From the NCBI RefSeq assembly GCF_000733945.1, contig NZ_JPOL01000002.1, positions 196,001 through 260,000 of the forward strand: DNA of 64,000 nt, read 5' to 3'. Positions 47,144-57,100 of the stretch are shown piece by piece. Both the position numbers and the translations under genes were made by a program. Source of the DNA: Flavimarina sp. Hel_I_48 (GTDB lineage Bacteria; Bacteroidota; Bacteroidia; Flavobacteriales; Flavobacteriaceae). A model generated the notes under the pieces. It saw nothing but the letters and a program-made list of their open reading frames with translations, had not been told where the DNA came from and searched no databases. The stretch's first letter is position 1, and every line of letters starts with the position of its first letter.

Positions 47144-48418
47144 TTACATTTTAAAAAGTGGTCGATGTCCCATAAGTTCATTGACTTGTTTTGCTATGCT
47201 CTCCAGTTTCTCATCGTCATCTGCATTGCTCAATGCCCCGTCTATAAAATTCACTACGGTTTTCATATCCTCTTCCACGAGTCCGCGTGTGGTGACAGCA
47301 GCGACACCTATACGCATACCAGAAGTTACAAATGGTGAGCGCGTGTCAAAAGGAACCATATTTTTATTGACCGTGATATCTGCTTTGCCCAGTGCAGCTT
47401 CAGCATCTTTACCAGAAATATCCTTATTGCGAAGGTCAATAAGCATCATGTGATTGTCGGTTCCATCAGAAATGATTTTATAACCTTTTTCCATAAACGC
47501 CTTTGCCATTACCGCCGCATTTTTCTTTACTTGCGTGGCATAATGTAGAAATTCATCTGTAAGGGCTTCGCCAAAAGCGATCGCCTTTGCAGCGATGATA
47601 TGTTCTAGCGGCCCACCCTGATTCCCTGGAAAAATAGCGCTGTCCAGCAAAGAAGACATCATCCTTGAATCTCCGTTTTTAAGTTTGATACCGAAGGGAT
47701 TTTCAAAATCCTCACCCATTAGGATCATTCCGCCACGAGGTCCGCGAAGGGTTTTATGCGTGGTCGTTGTGCAAATATGACAATGTGGAACGGGATCACC
47801 TATAACGCCTTTAGCGATAAGACCGGCAGGGTGCGCCATATCACAAAATAAAATTGCATCCACTTTATCCGCAATTTCACGGAAGCGTTTGTAGTCAATT
47901 TCCCTACTGTAAGCAGATGCTCCCGCGATAATCATTTTCGGTTTTTCGCGCATTGCAAGGGCTTCGATTTTATCATAATCAAGCAAACCGGTTTCTTCTT
48001 CCACCCCATAAAAAACAGGACTGTACAATCTTCCTGAAAAATTTACCGGTGAACCGTGGGTCAAATGACCTCCATGTGCGAGATCAAAACCCAGGAATTT
48101 ATCACCGGGTTTCAGGCAGGCATGGAATACCGCGGTATTTGCCTGTGATCCAGAATGCGGTTGCACATTGACATATTTTGCATTGAAAAGCTCTTTGGCA
48201 CGGTCAATGGCAATTTGTTCCACTTCATCAACCACTTCACAACCTCCATAATATCGCTTACCGGGATACCCCTCTGCGTATTTATTTGTAAGTACAGAGC
48301 CAGCGGCTTCCATAACCTGTTCGCTCACAAAATTTTCTGAGGCAATAAGCTCTAGACCATTGAGTTGTCGCTTTTTTTCTTCTGAAATCAAATCAAATAT
48401 CTGGGTGTCCCGTTGCAT
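47144..48418 (-). CDS. glyA: Serine hydroxymethyltransferase
   Basis: 424 residues, fold type I PLP enzyme. Interconverts serine and glycine while forming methylene-tetrahydrofolate. LIASENFVS near the N terminus, [48 protein letters not shown] and [14 protein letters not shown] with the Schiff-base Lys are all present. The cytoplasmic homodimer is expected. It diverges from fahA across 108 bases holding promoter boxes for both genes. Confidence 0.97.
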   Translation of the reverse strand: MQRDTQIFDLISEEKKRQLNGLELIASENFVSEQVMEAAGSVLTNKYAEGYPGKRYYGGCEVVDEVEQIAIDRAKELFNAKYVNVQPHSGSQANTAVFHACLKPGDKFLGFDLAHGGHLTHGSPVNFSGRLYSPVFYGVEEETGLLDYDKIEALAMREKPKMIIAGASAYSREIDYKRFREIADKVDAILFCDMAHPAGLIAKGVIGDPVPHCHICTTTTHKTLRGPRGGMILMGEDFENPFGIKLKNGDSRMMSSLLDSAIFPGNQGGPLEHIIAAKAIAFGEALTDEFLHYATQVKKNAAVMAKAFMEKGYKIISDGTDNHMMLIDLRNKDISGKDAEAALGKADITVNKNMVPFDTRSPFVTSGMRIGVAAVTTRGLVEEDMKTVVNFIDGALSNADDDEKLESIAKQVNELMGHRPLFKM

Positions 48419-48444
48419 TCTATTAAAGTTTGTTAAATTAGATT

Positions 48445-48452
48445 CAAAAGTA
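48445..48452 (-). promoter_or_regulatory. -7 promoter box for glyA
   Basis: Minus strand TACTTTTG ending 26 bases before the glyA ATG. Confidence 0.45.
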
Positions 48453-48484
48453 AGGATTACATATGGTTAGTACTATTTTAATTC

Positions 48485-48492
48485 TATATTTG
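48485..48492 (+). promoter_or_regulatory. -7 promoter box for fahA
   Basis: TATATTTG ending 34 bases before the fahA ATG; its upstream region overlaps that of the divergent glyA promoter. Confidence 0.45.
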
Positions 48493-48526
48493 AAAGCACT
48501 ATTTACTAACAAATTATTAAGAATAT

Positions 48527-49810
48527 ATGCCCTCCAAGACGAACGATCCAAAACGTAAAACCTGGCTGGATATCCCAAAAAACACTGATTTTCCCATTCA
48601 AAATATTCCTTTTGGCGTGTTTTTGACACGGGATGATATTATCACCATAGGTACACGTATAGGTGACTTCGCCATAGACCTTGGCGCCTTGCACCAGTTA
48701 GGCTATTTTGAAGGAATTCCCCTTACAGATGATATTTTTCTGCAGGACACGCTAAACGACTTCATTGCAGATGGCCGTAAGACCTGGCGTCTTGTGCGTA
48801 ACCGTATTTCAACAATTTTTGAAGAGGGCAACGCTAATTTAAGGGACAATCAGGAACATCGTGACCGGGTGATCTTTCACCTGGATGAAATTGAAATGCA
48901 ACTCCCTGTTCAAATAGGCGATTATACTGATTTTTATTCTTCTAAAGAGCACGCAACAAACGTAGGTAAAATATTTAGGGACAAGGATAGCGCATTGATG
49001 CCCAACTGGATGCATATGCCGGTAGCATATCATGGCAGGAGCAGTTCCATAATTCCTTCTGGGATTCCCGTTCATCGCCCACAGGGACAAAAACTTCCCA
49101 ATGGCGCCACTAAACCTATTCTGGGTCCGTCGCGTCTGGTAGATTTTGAATTGGAAATGGCTTTTATTACCACAGATGCAAATGAACTTGGCCAACCAAT
49201 ACCTGTAGATGAGGCAGCTGATTATATTTTTGGCCTGGTACTTTTCAATGACTGGAGTGCACGGGATATTCAGAAATGGGAATATGCGCCTCTTGGTCCA
49301 TTCCTGGGAAAAAACTTTGCTTCGGCAATGTCGTGCTGGATTGTTACCCTTGACGCTTTAGAACCCTTTAAAACCGAAAGTCCGAAGCCTGAAAAAGAAC
49401 TCCTCCCTTATTTACAATCTTCGGGTAAGAGAAATTACGATATCAAACTTGAGGTCTCCATACAGCCAGAAGGCAAGGCGGAAACTCTGGTTACACGTTC
49501 TAACTTTAAGCACATGTACTGGAATATGAACCAGCAACTGGCCCATCATACCATTAATGGCTGTCCCGTAAATTCTGGGGATATGATGGGGAGCGGAACA
49601 ATTTCTGGTCCCACACCAGATTCCTATGGTTCTATGATGGAATTAAGCTGGAAAGGTTCAAAACCCGTAAAACTGGACGAAGGCGGAGACCGAAAATTCA
49701 TCGAAGACAATGATACGGTAATCATGCGCGGCTATTCTGAAAAGAATGGGGTTCGCATAGGATTTGGGGATGTATCGACAAAATTATTACCTATATTTAA
49801 AAAGAAATAA
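48527..49810 (+). CDS. fahA: Fumarylacetoacetase
   Basis: 427 residues. Splits fumarylacetoacetate into fumarate and acetoacetate, the last step of tyrosine and phenylalanine breakdown. An N-terminal SH3-like domain (to about 120) is followed by the FAH fold: YTDFYSSKEHATNVGKIFRD, MPVAYHGRSSSI with the catalytic His, ELEMAFI with metal-binding Glu residues, LFNDWSARDIQKWEY with metal Asp, and GSGTISGPTPDSYGSM near the C terminus. The rest of the homogentisate pathway is not in this window. Single gene with terminator at 49856. Confidence 0.96.
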   Translation: MPSKTNDPKRKTWLDIPKNTDFPIQNIPFGVFLTRDDIITIGTRIGDFAIDLGALHQLGYFEGIPLTDDIFLQDTLNDFIADGRKTWRLVRNRISTIFEEGNANLRDNQEHRDRVIFHLDEIEMQLPVQIGDYTDFYSSKEHATNVGKIFRDKDSALMPNWMHMPVAYHGRSSSIIPSGIPVHRPQGQKLPNGATKPILGPSRLVDFELEMAFITTDANELGQPIPVDEAADYIFGLVLFNDWSARDIQKWEYAPLGPFLGKNFASAMSCWIVTLDALEPFKTESPKPEKELLPYLQSSGKRNYDIKLEVSIQPEGKAETLVTRSNFKHMYWNMNQQLAHHTINGCPVNSGDMMGSGTISGPTPDSYGSMMELSWKGSKPVKLDEGGDRKFIEDNDTVIMRGYSEKNGVRIGFGDVSTKLLPIFKKK

Positions 49811-49811
49811 A

Positions 49812-49836
49812 TTCCCCCTAACCCCCGAAGGGGGAA
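49812..49836. repeat. GC-rich palindromic repeat element, copy 1
   Basis: TTCCCCC (49812-49818) can pair with GGGGGAA (49830-49836), or CCCCC (49822-49826) with GGGGG over a GAA loop. It begins one base after the fahA stop and stands out in an AT-rich gap. It resembles the short CCCxAACCC-type palindromes dispersed between genes in Flavobacteriia. Confidence 0.6.
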
Positions 49837-49855
49837 CTTTTATTTAGACGGAATC

Positions 49856-49893
49856 AAAAAACCCCAAAATGCTTTCGTATTTTGGGGTTTTTT
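49856..49893. terminator. Bidirectional terminator between fahA and fabH
   Basis: Fifteen-base perfect stem, AAAAAACCCCAAAAT (49856-49870) and its complement at 49879-49893, ending in six T. Confidence 0.9.
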
Positions 49894-49933
49894 AATCATT
49901 ATGTCTAATATGTAAAATGTAATACAGCTAAAA

Positions 49934-49963
49934 CTCCCTCCCTTTGGGAGGGTTGGGGTGGGA
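49934..49963. repeat. GC-rich palindromic repeat element, copy 2 (inverted)
   Basis: CCCTCCC (49936-49942) pairs with GGGAGGG (49946-49952) over TTT, followed by TTGGGGTGGGA. Its reverse complement resembles copy 1 (C-run, AACCC, palindrome), so the two copies are inverted and flank the terminator. It ends two bases before the fabH stop. Confidence 0.6.
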
Positions 49964-49965
49964 TT

Positions 49966-50973
49966 CTACCACTTAATTACCGCACTTCCCCAGGTAAATC
50001 CACTTCCAAAAGCCGCCAGGATTAAATTATCACCTTCTTTAATCTTCCCTTTTTCCCAGGCTTCGGTGAGCGCGATGGGAATTGACGCAGCAGTGGTATT
50101 TCCATAGCGCTCAATGTTATTGTAGATCTGATCATCGCTCAACTTAAACTGCTTCTGTACAAACTGGGAAATACGCAGGTTCGCCTGGTGCGGGATCAAC
50201 ATATCGATATCTTTTGCGGTGAGTCCGTTTTTCTCAAGTCCTTCATTTACTACTTCCGCAAAGCGCTGTACCGCATTTTTAAAGACAAATTGCCCATTCA
50301 TGTAGGGATAATAGGGAATATCTTCCTGTGGATCTTTTTCCATGATCTCTGGCACCCATTCCATTGTACTTGGACCCCGCAATGCGAGTTCTAATGCATG
50401 CTTGCCCTCACTGTGCAAATGGGTGGACAATATGCCTTTAGAATTATCTTCTTCACGTGTAAGCACTGCTGCACCCGCACCATCTCCAAAAATGACCGAT
50501 ACATTACGGCCACGGGTCGTAAAATCAAGACCGCCGCTATGGTTTTCAGAACCTATGACCAGTACGTTTTTGTACATACCGGTTTTTATAAATTGATCTG
50601 CAGTAGAAAGCGCATAGATAAAGCCCGTACACTGATTGCGTACATCAAGCGCGGGCACTGTGGGCATATCAAGCAATTCCTGCACTTGAACCCCACAACC
50701 AGGAAAGTAATAATCTGGACTTAATGTGGCAAAAACGATCAAATCAATGTCCGCAGCATCAATTTTTGCCCTTTCCAAAGCAATTTTTGCGGCTTTTGCA
50801 CCCATTGTTGCCGTACTGTTGCCGTCACCCTTCTCAATATGTCGACGTTCTTTGATACCTGTACGCTCCTGAATCCACGCATCATTGGTATCCATTCGTT
50901 TCGCAAGATCATCGTTAGTCACTATATTTTCTGGTACGTAAGCACCCAGGCCGGCAATTTTTGAATTGTACAT
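49966..50973 (-). CDS. fabH: 3-oxoacyl-ACP synthase III (FabH-type ketoacyl synthase)
   Basis: 335 residues from the ATG at 50973, which starts MYNSKIAGLGAYVPE as FabH proteins do; a 15-residue extension to 51018 is unlikely because it would overlap the probable promoter. Catalytic triad C115 (NQCTGF), H262 (IPHQAN) and N292 (YGNTTA) are all present. It starts fatty-acid synthesis by joining acyl-CoA to malonyl-ACP. A segment of about 15 residues near 205-220 is longer than in E. coli FabH. It is not next to plsX/rpmF, so it may be one of several such enzymes; branched-chain primers are typical in this phylum. Confidence 0.92.
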   Translation of the reverse strand: MYNSKIAGLGAYVPENIVTNDDLAKRMDTNDAWIQERTGIKERRHIEKGDGNSTATMGAKAAKIALERAKIDAADIDLIVFATLSPDYYFPGCGVQVQELLDMPTVPALDVRNQCTGFIYALSTADQFIKTGMYKNVLVIGSENHSGGLDFTTRGRNVSVIFGDGAGAAVLTREEDNSKGILSTHLHSEGKHALELALRGPSTMEWVPEIMEKDPQEDIPYYPYMNGQFVFKNAVQRFAEVVNEGLEKNGLTAKDIDMLIPHQANLRISQFVQKQFKLSDDQIYNNIERYGNTTAASIPIALTEAWEKGKIKEGDNLILAAFGSGFTWGSAVIKW

Positions 50974-50999
50974 AAAAGCAATTAAATTTAAATATGGAC

Positions 51000-51013
51000 T
51001 GGGCATGTGCCCA
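51000..51013. promoter_or_regulatory. Operator-like dyad TGGGCA-TG-TGCCCA
   Basis: A 6+2+6 dyad lying two bases downstream of the fabH -7 box, over the expected transcription start. The position suits a repressor site. No regulator gene is adjacent. Confidence 0.4.
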
Positions 51014-51015
51014 AT

Positions 51016-51023
51016 CAAAGGTA
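51016..51023 (-). promoter_or_regulatory. -7 promoter box for fabH
   Basis: Minus strand TACCTTTG, a TAnnTTTG match 42 bases before the ATG at 50973. No TTG at the usual -33 distance. Confidence 0.45.
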
Positions 51024-51179
51024 TATACTATTTTTTCTTATGCGCACAGAACAATAAAGCCTGGAGCTTTATGTTTCCCTATAAGGTTGAAAATAATGTG
51101 AAAGATATGCTTTATTCAATTTCCAGACTTCTTCAAAAGCATTGTTTAGTATGCGTGCATAGTATTTGAAAAATTTATT

Positions 51180-51242
51180 GGTGAATTTTGGTTAAATTCA
51201 CCTAAAATCGGTGTTTATTGACAAAAAATGATCGATTTTAGG
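51180..51242. repeat. Two overlapping perfect inverted repeats
   Basis: GGTGAATTT (51180-51188) pairs with AAATTCACC (51194-51202), and CCTAAAATCG (51201-51210) pairs with CGATTTTAGG (51233-51242). They share two bases. Neither is followed by a T-run. The second core, CTAAAATC, recurs in the repeat at 43468-43497. Confidence 0.6.
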
Positions 51243-51553
51243 TTCAAAACAGGAATTTATTAAAACTATTATGCACATTATATGGGAATAAGGTTGATCG
51301 TTAAAGAAAGACTTAAAGAACCGCTATAAAAGACCCATTAAAATGAAAAATTAACTGCATAAAAATATCAAATTATAAGATTTGACTTGTTTTCAATTTA
51401 AAGTAGCATCTTGATATATTTATGCATTTATAAAAATGTACCAATCCATTTTAAAGATTATTTTTTCCTAAACATTTTGTTTAATAGAAAAATGTTCTTA
51501 TTATGCTGCATTTATTGATTATTTTTACATAATTACCATCTGAAAATGTTACT

Positions 51554-52531
51554 ATGAAACTATCAAATATAAGAATTGAGGTTATGCAGACGCTCGAGAA
51601 GTCTATGGACGAGCTTTTGACAAAATACCTCAAGCCTATTGAAGAAAACTGGCAGCCGTCAGACTTACTTCCTGACTCCACAGATCCTAATTTTATGGAA
51701 GAAGTGAAGGAAATACAGGAACTTGCAAGGGAAATGGACTATGATCTTTTTACTGTTCTTGTGGGTGATACTATTACCGAAGAAGCGCTTCCTACTTATG
51801 AATCCTGGCTTATGAGCGTACAGGGTATTGATCAGGAACAGGCCAATGGCTGGTCAAAATGGATACGCGGTTGGACTGCAGAAGAAAACCGTCATGGTGA
51901 CCTGCTTAATCGCTATTTATACCTATCCGGTCGCGTTAACATGCGTCAAATGGAAGTGAGCACACAATTTCTTATCAGTGATGGTTTTGATATAGGTACA
52001 GGCTACGATCCTTACAAAAACTTTGTTTATACCAGCTTCCAGGAGTTGGCCACAAATGTTTCCCACCGCAGGGTAGGAACCTATTCCAGAAAAGCAGGGA
52101 ATAAGAAACTTGCTAAAATATGTAATACGATTGCAGGAGACGAAGCCAGGCACGCAACAGCCTATATGGAGTTTGTTCGCCGTATTTTTGAAATTGACCC
52201 CAGTGAGATGATGCTTGCTTTTGAAGATATGATGCGCAAGAAAATTGTCATGCCGGCAATGTTCCTTAGGGAATCTGGTCAAAGTATAGGTGGCCTGTGG
52301 GAAGATTTCTCTGATGCTGCACAGCGCACCATGGTTTACACCACGCATGATTATATCAATATCCTTAAATCACTTATTGATGACTGGAATATCGATAAAT
52401 TTAGGGATTTAAACGATTCCGCGGAAAATGCACGGGACTATTTAATGGCATTGCCCCAACGTCTAGAGCGCATCTCCCAACGTATTTCTGTACCGGAGCG
52501 CGATCATAATTTCAAATGGCTTAATAGCTAG
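51554..52531 (+). CDS. Acyl-ACP desaturase (soluble di-iron, plant-type)
   Basis: 325 residues, cytoplasmic, four-helix-bundle di-iron oxygenase. Ligands are visible: E77 region (TEEALPTYE), E111 and H114 in AEENRHG, E164 in FQELATN, E197 and H200 in GDEARHA. It would add a double bond to an acyl chain on ACP using oxygen and reduced ferredoxin. The long (over 500 bases) divergent upstream region shared with fabH and the fatty-acid connection of both suggest coordinated control, which is inference. A strong terminator follows. Confidence 0.92.
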   Translation: MKLSNIRIEVMQTLEKSMDELLTKYLKPIEENWQPSDLLPDSTDPNFMEEVKEIQELAREMDYDLFTVLVGDTITEEALPTYESWLMSVQGIDQEQANGWSKWIRGWTAEENRHGDLLNRYLYLSGRVNMRQMEVSTQFLISDGFDIGTGYDPYKNFVYTSFQELATNVSHRRVGTYSRKAGNKKLAKICNTIAGDEARHATAYMEFVRRIFEIDPSEMMLAFEDMMRKKIVMPAMFLRESGQSIGGLWEDFSDAAQRTMVYTTHDYINILKSLIDDWNIDKFRDLNDSAENARDYLMALPQRLERISQRISVPERDHNFKWLNS

Positions 52532-52556
52532 TATAAAAATTAGTGATTTATATAAA

Positions 52557-52591
52557 TGGTCTGGTTCATTAGTGAACCAGACCATTTTTTT
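52557..52591 (+). terminator. Intrinsic terminator of the desaturase gene
   Basis: TGGTCTGGTTCA (52557-52568) pairs with TGAACCAGACCA (52573-52584) over TTAG, followed by seven T. Confidence 0.93.
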
Positions 52592-52631
52592 GATACCCAT
52601 ACCAAGAATAGAGCATGTCCTAACTTTAGGC

Positions 52632-52639
52632 TATCTTTG
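52632..52639 (+). promoter_or_regulatory. -7 promoter box for the DEAD-box helicase
   Basis: TATCTTTG, a full TAnnTTTG match, ending 16 bases before the ATG at 52656. It supports that start over the TTG at 52572 within the terminator. Confidence 0.55.
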
Positions 52640-52655
52640 CAGCTTATTCAATATT

Positions 52656-53984
52656 ATGACATTTAAAGACCTGGGTCTTATAGACCCTATCCTAAAAGCA
52701 CTCGCTGACAAAGGATACACCCACCCCACCCCCATTCAAGAACAGGCAATTCCAGTTTTACTGCAGAATAAGGATCTTCTGGGCAGCGCACAGACCGGTA
52801 CCGGAAAAACCGCTGCTTTTACCATACCCATTTTGCAAAATATCTACAATAAAATAGGATCAGGTAGCGGTGGGCGCAAGATAAAAGCGCTTATCATAAC
52901 CCCTACAAGGGAGCTTGCAATACAAATTGATGACAACATAACCGAATATGCCAAATACACCGGCATTAAAAATACGGTGATCTTTGGAGGTGTAAAACAA
53001 GGATCTCAGGTAAAAGCATTGCGTAACGGGGTAGACATTCTTACTGCCACACCGGGACGCTTACTGGACCTTATCAATCAGAAATATGTAAATCTTAAGG
53101 ATCTTGATTTTTTTGTACTTGACGAAGCTGACCAGATGCTGGATATGGGCTTTATTCACGACATCAAAAAAATCATAAAAATTATTCCGAAGGAGCGTCA
53201 ATCCCTGTTCTTTTCGGCTACGATGCCCAGGGCAATCGTAGATCTTTCCAGAAAAATACTCGGTGATTTTGAAACGGTTAGCATCGCACCTAAACAGACC
53301 ACGGCAGAGCGTGTGGATCAGGCGGTTTATTTTGTGAGTAAAAAGAGCAAACCAAAATTACTCAAACACCTCATCAATACAGAAAACCCAGATACTACTT
53401 TAGTATTCTCAAGAACCAAGCACGGCGCTAATAAAATCGTTAAGATTTTGGACAAGGCAGGGATCAGTTCTGCCGCCATACATGGAAATAAATCACAAAC
53501 TGCACGCCAGAAGGCTCTCAGCGCTTTTAAAGACGGTGAGACCAAAGTACTCGTAGCTACAGATATTGCAGCTCGCGGTATTGATGTTTCCCAACTTTCG
53601 CTGGTCGTACAATATGACCTTCCCAATGTTCCAGAAACTTATGTGCACCGCATAGGAAGGACTGGACGGGCAAAAGCCAGCGGTACCGCACTTGCTTTTT
53701 GCGATACAGATGAGCGCCCTTATTTGAAGGATATTGAAAAACTGATCAAACAAAAAATAGATGTTGTAGAAGAGCATCCTTTTCTTGTAGATGGGCCAGA
53801 TGACGAAGATACAGAAGAAAAAAGGCCTCAAAACTCCAGAAATAGGTCAAATAGACCTAAAAATAACGGTGGAAACAGTACTTCTAACAGGAGAAACAGC
53901 AGCAACCGTACAAAAACCGCCGGTAACCCGAACAAGCGTTTTAGCAGTTCCCGAAAATCATCAAACAATAGCGGTAATCGCTAA
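52656..53984 (+). CDS. DEAD-box RNA helicase (RhlE-like)
   Basis: 442 residues. Q motif (TPIQEQAIP, Q28), motif I AQTGTGKT (K51), TPTRELA, TPGRLLD, motif II VLDEADQMLDMGF, SAT, and C-terminal HRIGRTGRA with the RecA-like second domain. The last 65 residues are a low-complexity Asn/Ser/Arg tail (for example NRSNRPKNNGGNSTS) that probably binds RNA without specificity. Likely roles are ribosome assembly, RNA decay or cold adaptation; E. coli RhlE has this size and layout. Single gene with its own promoter and terminator. Confidence 0.94.
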   Translation: MTFKDLGLIDPILKALADKGYTHPTPIQEQAIPVLLQNKDLLGSAQTGTGKTAAFTIPILQNIYNKIGSGSGGRKIKALIITPTRELAIQIDDNITEYAKYTGIKNTVIFGGVKQGSQVKALRNGVDILTATPGRLLDLINQKYVNLKDLDFFVLDEADQMLDMGFIHDIKKIIKIIPKERQSLFFSATMPRAIVDLSRKILGDFETVSIAPKQTTAERVDQAVYFVSKKSKPKLLKHLINTENPDTTLVFSRTKHGANKIVKILDKAGISSAAIHGNKSQTARQKALSAFKDGETKVLVATDIAARGIDVSQLSLVVQYDLPNVPETYVHRIGRTGRAKASGTALAFCDTDERPYLKDIEKLIKQKIDVVEEHPFLVDGPDDEDTEEKRPQNSRNRSNRPKNNGGNSTSNRRNSSNRTKTAGNPNKRFSSSRKSSNNSGNR

Positions 53985-54008
53985 TGTATAGCTGCAAATA
54001 AATTTAAT

Positions 54009-54041
54009 AGCCGTTTCAATGTATTGAAACGGCTTTTTTTT
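54009..54041 (+). terminator. Intrinsic terminator of the helicase gene
   Basis: AGCCGTTTCAAT (54009-54020) pairs with ATTGAAACGGCT (54023-54034), followed by more T to 54041. Confidence 0.92.
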
Positions 54042-54141
54042 GCAACAATCCCAAATTACAGAAGTATATTATTGCTCCATCTGATTTGTGTTTTGATGTT
54101 ATCATTAGTATACCTAAATTTCAGTACTTAAAAATCCAAAT

Positions 54142-57100
54142 ATGTATAAATTTTACCTCGCCCTACTCTTTTTTAGCGGCATTCAGGCAAGTTTTAGCCA
54201 AATCAACACCATAGATACACGCTTGATGCATTCGCCGGCAATGGGAACAGATCATATTGCTTTCATTTATGCAAACGATCTTTGGGTTGCAGGTCAAGAT
54301 GGGGAAAATCCCAAAAGATTGACGGTGGACAATGGGATAGAGTCCAATCCTGTATTTTCGCCAGACGGTAAAACAATCGCTTTTAGTGCAGAATATGAGG
54401 GCAATACTGATGTCTATACGGTTTCGGTAGCTGGAGGGGTTCCCAAGCGACTCACATATCATCCATACCCTGATTTGGTACGTGGGTTTTCATCCGATGG
54501 ACAAAAGGTGCTCTTTTTGTCCCAGCGGGAAGTTTATACGAACAGAATAGCTAAATTATATACCGTAGACCTGATGGGAGGTCATATTAATGCGCTTGAT
54601 ATTCCCCAGGCCTTCTGGGCTTCCTATTCACCCAATGGTGATTTTATGGCCTACACTCCTCTTTCCGATAGGTTTACCCAATGGAAACATTACCGGGGCG
54701 GTACTGCCAGTAGAATATGGATCTATGATTTTAAAAATCACGAGGTGCAGGAAATCCCGAAACCAGCAGAGGGTAGCAATGACGCCCAACCGCAATGGAT
54801 GGGAGATCATATTTACTTTAAAAGTGATCGCAATGGGGAATTCAATATTTATAGCTATGAACCAACTTCTAAAAAAGTAGCCCAATTAACCGATTTTAAG
54901 GATTTTCCGGTACTTAATCTTTCTGCTAGGAATGGGCGCATTCTATTTGAACAGAATGGATATTTACATTCTTTATTACCCGAAACAGGACAAAGTACAA
55001 AACTCACTATAGGGATCGCGGCAGACCTGCTCGAACTGCGACCACGGTTTGTAAGCAATCCTGATTATGTACGCAGTACAGGTCTCTCACCTACCGGTGC
55101 CCGTGCAGTGATCGATTACCGAGGTGATATCGTAACCTTGCCCGCTGAAAAAGGGGATCCTGATAACCGCACCCAGACCCCTGGTTCACATGAAACATTT
55201 CCCTCATGGTCTCCAGACTCCAAACATATCGCCTATTTTTCTGATGCCAGCGGTGAGTATGAACTGCATATTAAAGATCAAAACAGTACAGAAGTGGCGC
55301 GAGCTGTCAAACTTGATGGCACCGGCTTTTATGCGTACCTCGACTGGTCTCCAGATAGTGAGAAAATCACATTCGTAGATAACGGTAGGAATCTGTGGGT
55401 CGTAGATGTTAAGAGTGGCAAGAACACTAAAATAGCACAGGATATTCTTTATACCCCAGGCGTTTACCGCAATCTATTCGGTAGTTGGTCTGCAGATTCT
55501 GACTGGATCGCCTATACCATAATAACCGAAACTAATTATGAGCAAGCCTATCTGTATTCCCTTTCTGAAAATAAATCGCACGTCATCTCTGATGCTCTTG
55601 CGAACGTTTCAGAACCTACTTTTGATCCCAGCGGAAAGTACTTATATCTTACCGCTTCAACAGATGCCGGCCCAGTGGTCAACTGGTTTGACCAGTCCAA
55701 TCAGGACATGCGCACAAGCAATTCGCTTTATTTGGTCACGCTTCAGAAAGAAGTAGAATCTCCCTTTGCCAAGGAGAATGATGTAGAAAAAATAGAAAAT
55801 GACGATGAGGAAGATGAAAATGACAAAAAAGACGAAAAATCGGCCCCAAAGGCATTAAAAATCGATTGGGATGGCATTCGAAACCGTATTGTGGCCGTTT
55901 CAGTTCCCCCGGGCAATTATTCTAAACTAGCCGTTCCCCTGGAAGGGAAACTCTATTATGTTTCTCAAAGCGATACAGATGGTAAGGGTATGCTTAATCG
56001 GTATGATCTGGCAGAGCAGAAAAATGAAGAACTCTTTGAAACCGCGGATTATGTAATTTCCGCTAACGGTGAAAAAATGCTTTATCGGACTGAAAATAAT
56101 TGGTTTATATCTGAAACGGGTAAAAAAGCTGAAAACGAACCCCTCAATTTAGATGGCGTTGAAATCAAGATTGATCCCAAACAGGAATGGTCTAATATTT
56201 TTAATGAAGCCTGGCGTGTAAACCGTGATTATTTTTATGATCCGGGAATGCATGGGGTAGACTGGGAGGCCATGCATAAAAAATACAGTGTTTTTCTTAA
56301 AGAAGTACCTACTAAAGATGATCTCTATCGTATGATGGGATGGATGTTTAGTGAGCTCGCCGTGGGGCATCACCGCTTTGACTATAATGGCGATGCGTTT
56401 CAGGAACCAAAAAGCGTTCCTGGTGGCCTGCTGGGTGCAGATTATACAATGGAAAACAACCGTTATAAAATTAAAAAAATCTATGGTGGACTCAATTGGA
56501 ATCCAGACTTGCGTGCTCCCCTGACAGAACCGGGAGTAGATGTGAAAGAAGGTGACTACATTATAGAGATTAATGGCAAACAGATTACCACAGCAGATAA
56601 CCTGTATCTATTTTTTGAAAATACGGCCGGTAAACTTACCTTTCTAACTGTCAGTGCAAATGCAAATGGAAGCAATAGCCGTACGGTACAGGTCACACCT
56701 ACCCCCAGTGAAAGGGCTCTGCGCAATAGGGACTGGGTCGAGGGTAACATCAAAAAAGTTGACGAAGCCACAAACGGCCAGGTAGCTTATGTATATGTTC
56801 CCAATACTGCCGAAGATGGTCATGAATACTTTAAACGCTATTTCTATCCACAGGCCACGAAGAAAGCCATTATCGTTGATGAACGCTTTAACGGTGGTGG
56901 GCAACTCGCCGATTATGTGATAGACTTATTGAAAAAGCCCAAGCAAGCCAACTGGAATTTTAGATATGGTAAAGATTTAAAATCGCCAAGCGCATCAATT
57001 CAGGGACCAAAAGTCATGCTTATTGATGAAACTGCAGGTTCTGGCGGCGATTATTTACCCTGGATGTTCAGAAAGTTTGAAATAGGCACCCTTGTGGGCA

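Larger units (their letters stand above)
50974..51553. other. 580-base gap between divergent fabH and desaturase genes
   Basis: The longest non-coding stretch in the window, very AT-rich. It holds the fabH promoter box with a dyad just after it, two overlapping inverted repeats at 51180-51242, and presumably the desaturase promoter, which I could not place. Short open frames inside it have no start context or codon pattern that supports a gene. Confidence 0.7.

Noticed and set aside
50966..51681. Short open frames in the fabH-desaturase gap (50966-51169 plus, 51481-51681 minus)
   Set aside because: No start context, no recognisable residues, and they overlap promoter and start regions of real genes.
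52572..52655. N-terminal extension of the DEAD-box helicase from a TTG start
   Set aside because: It starts inside the desaturase terminator and upstream of the helicase's own -7 box; the family begins at the ATG at 52656.
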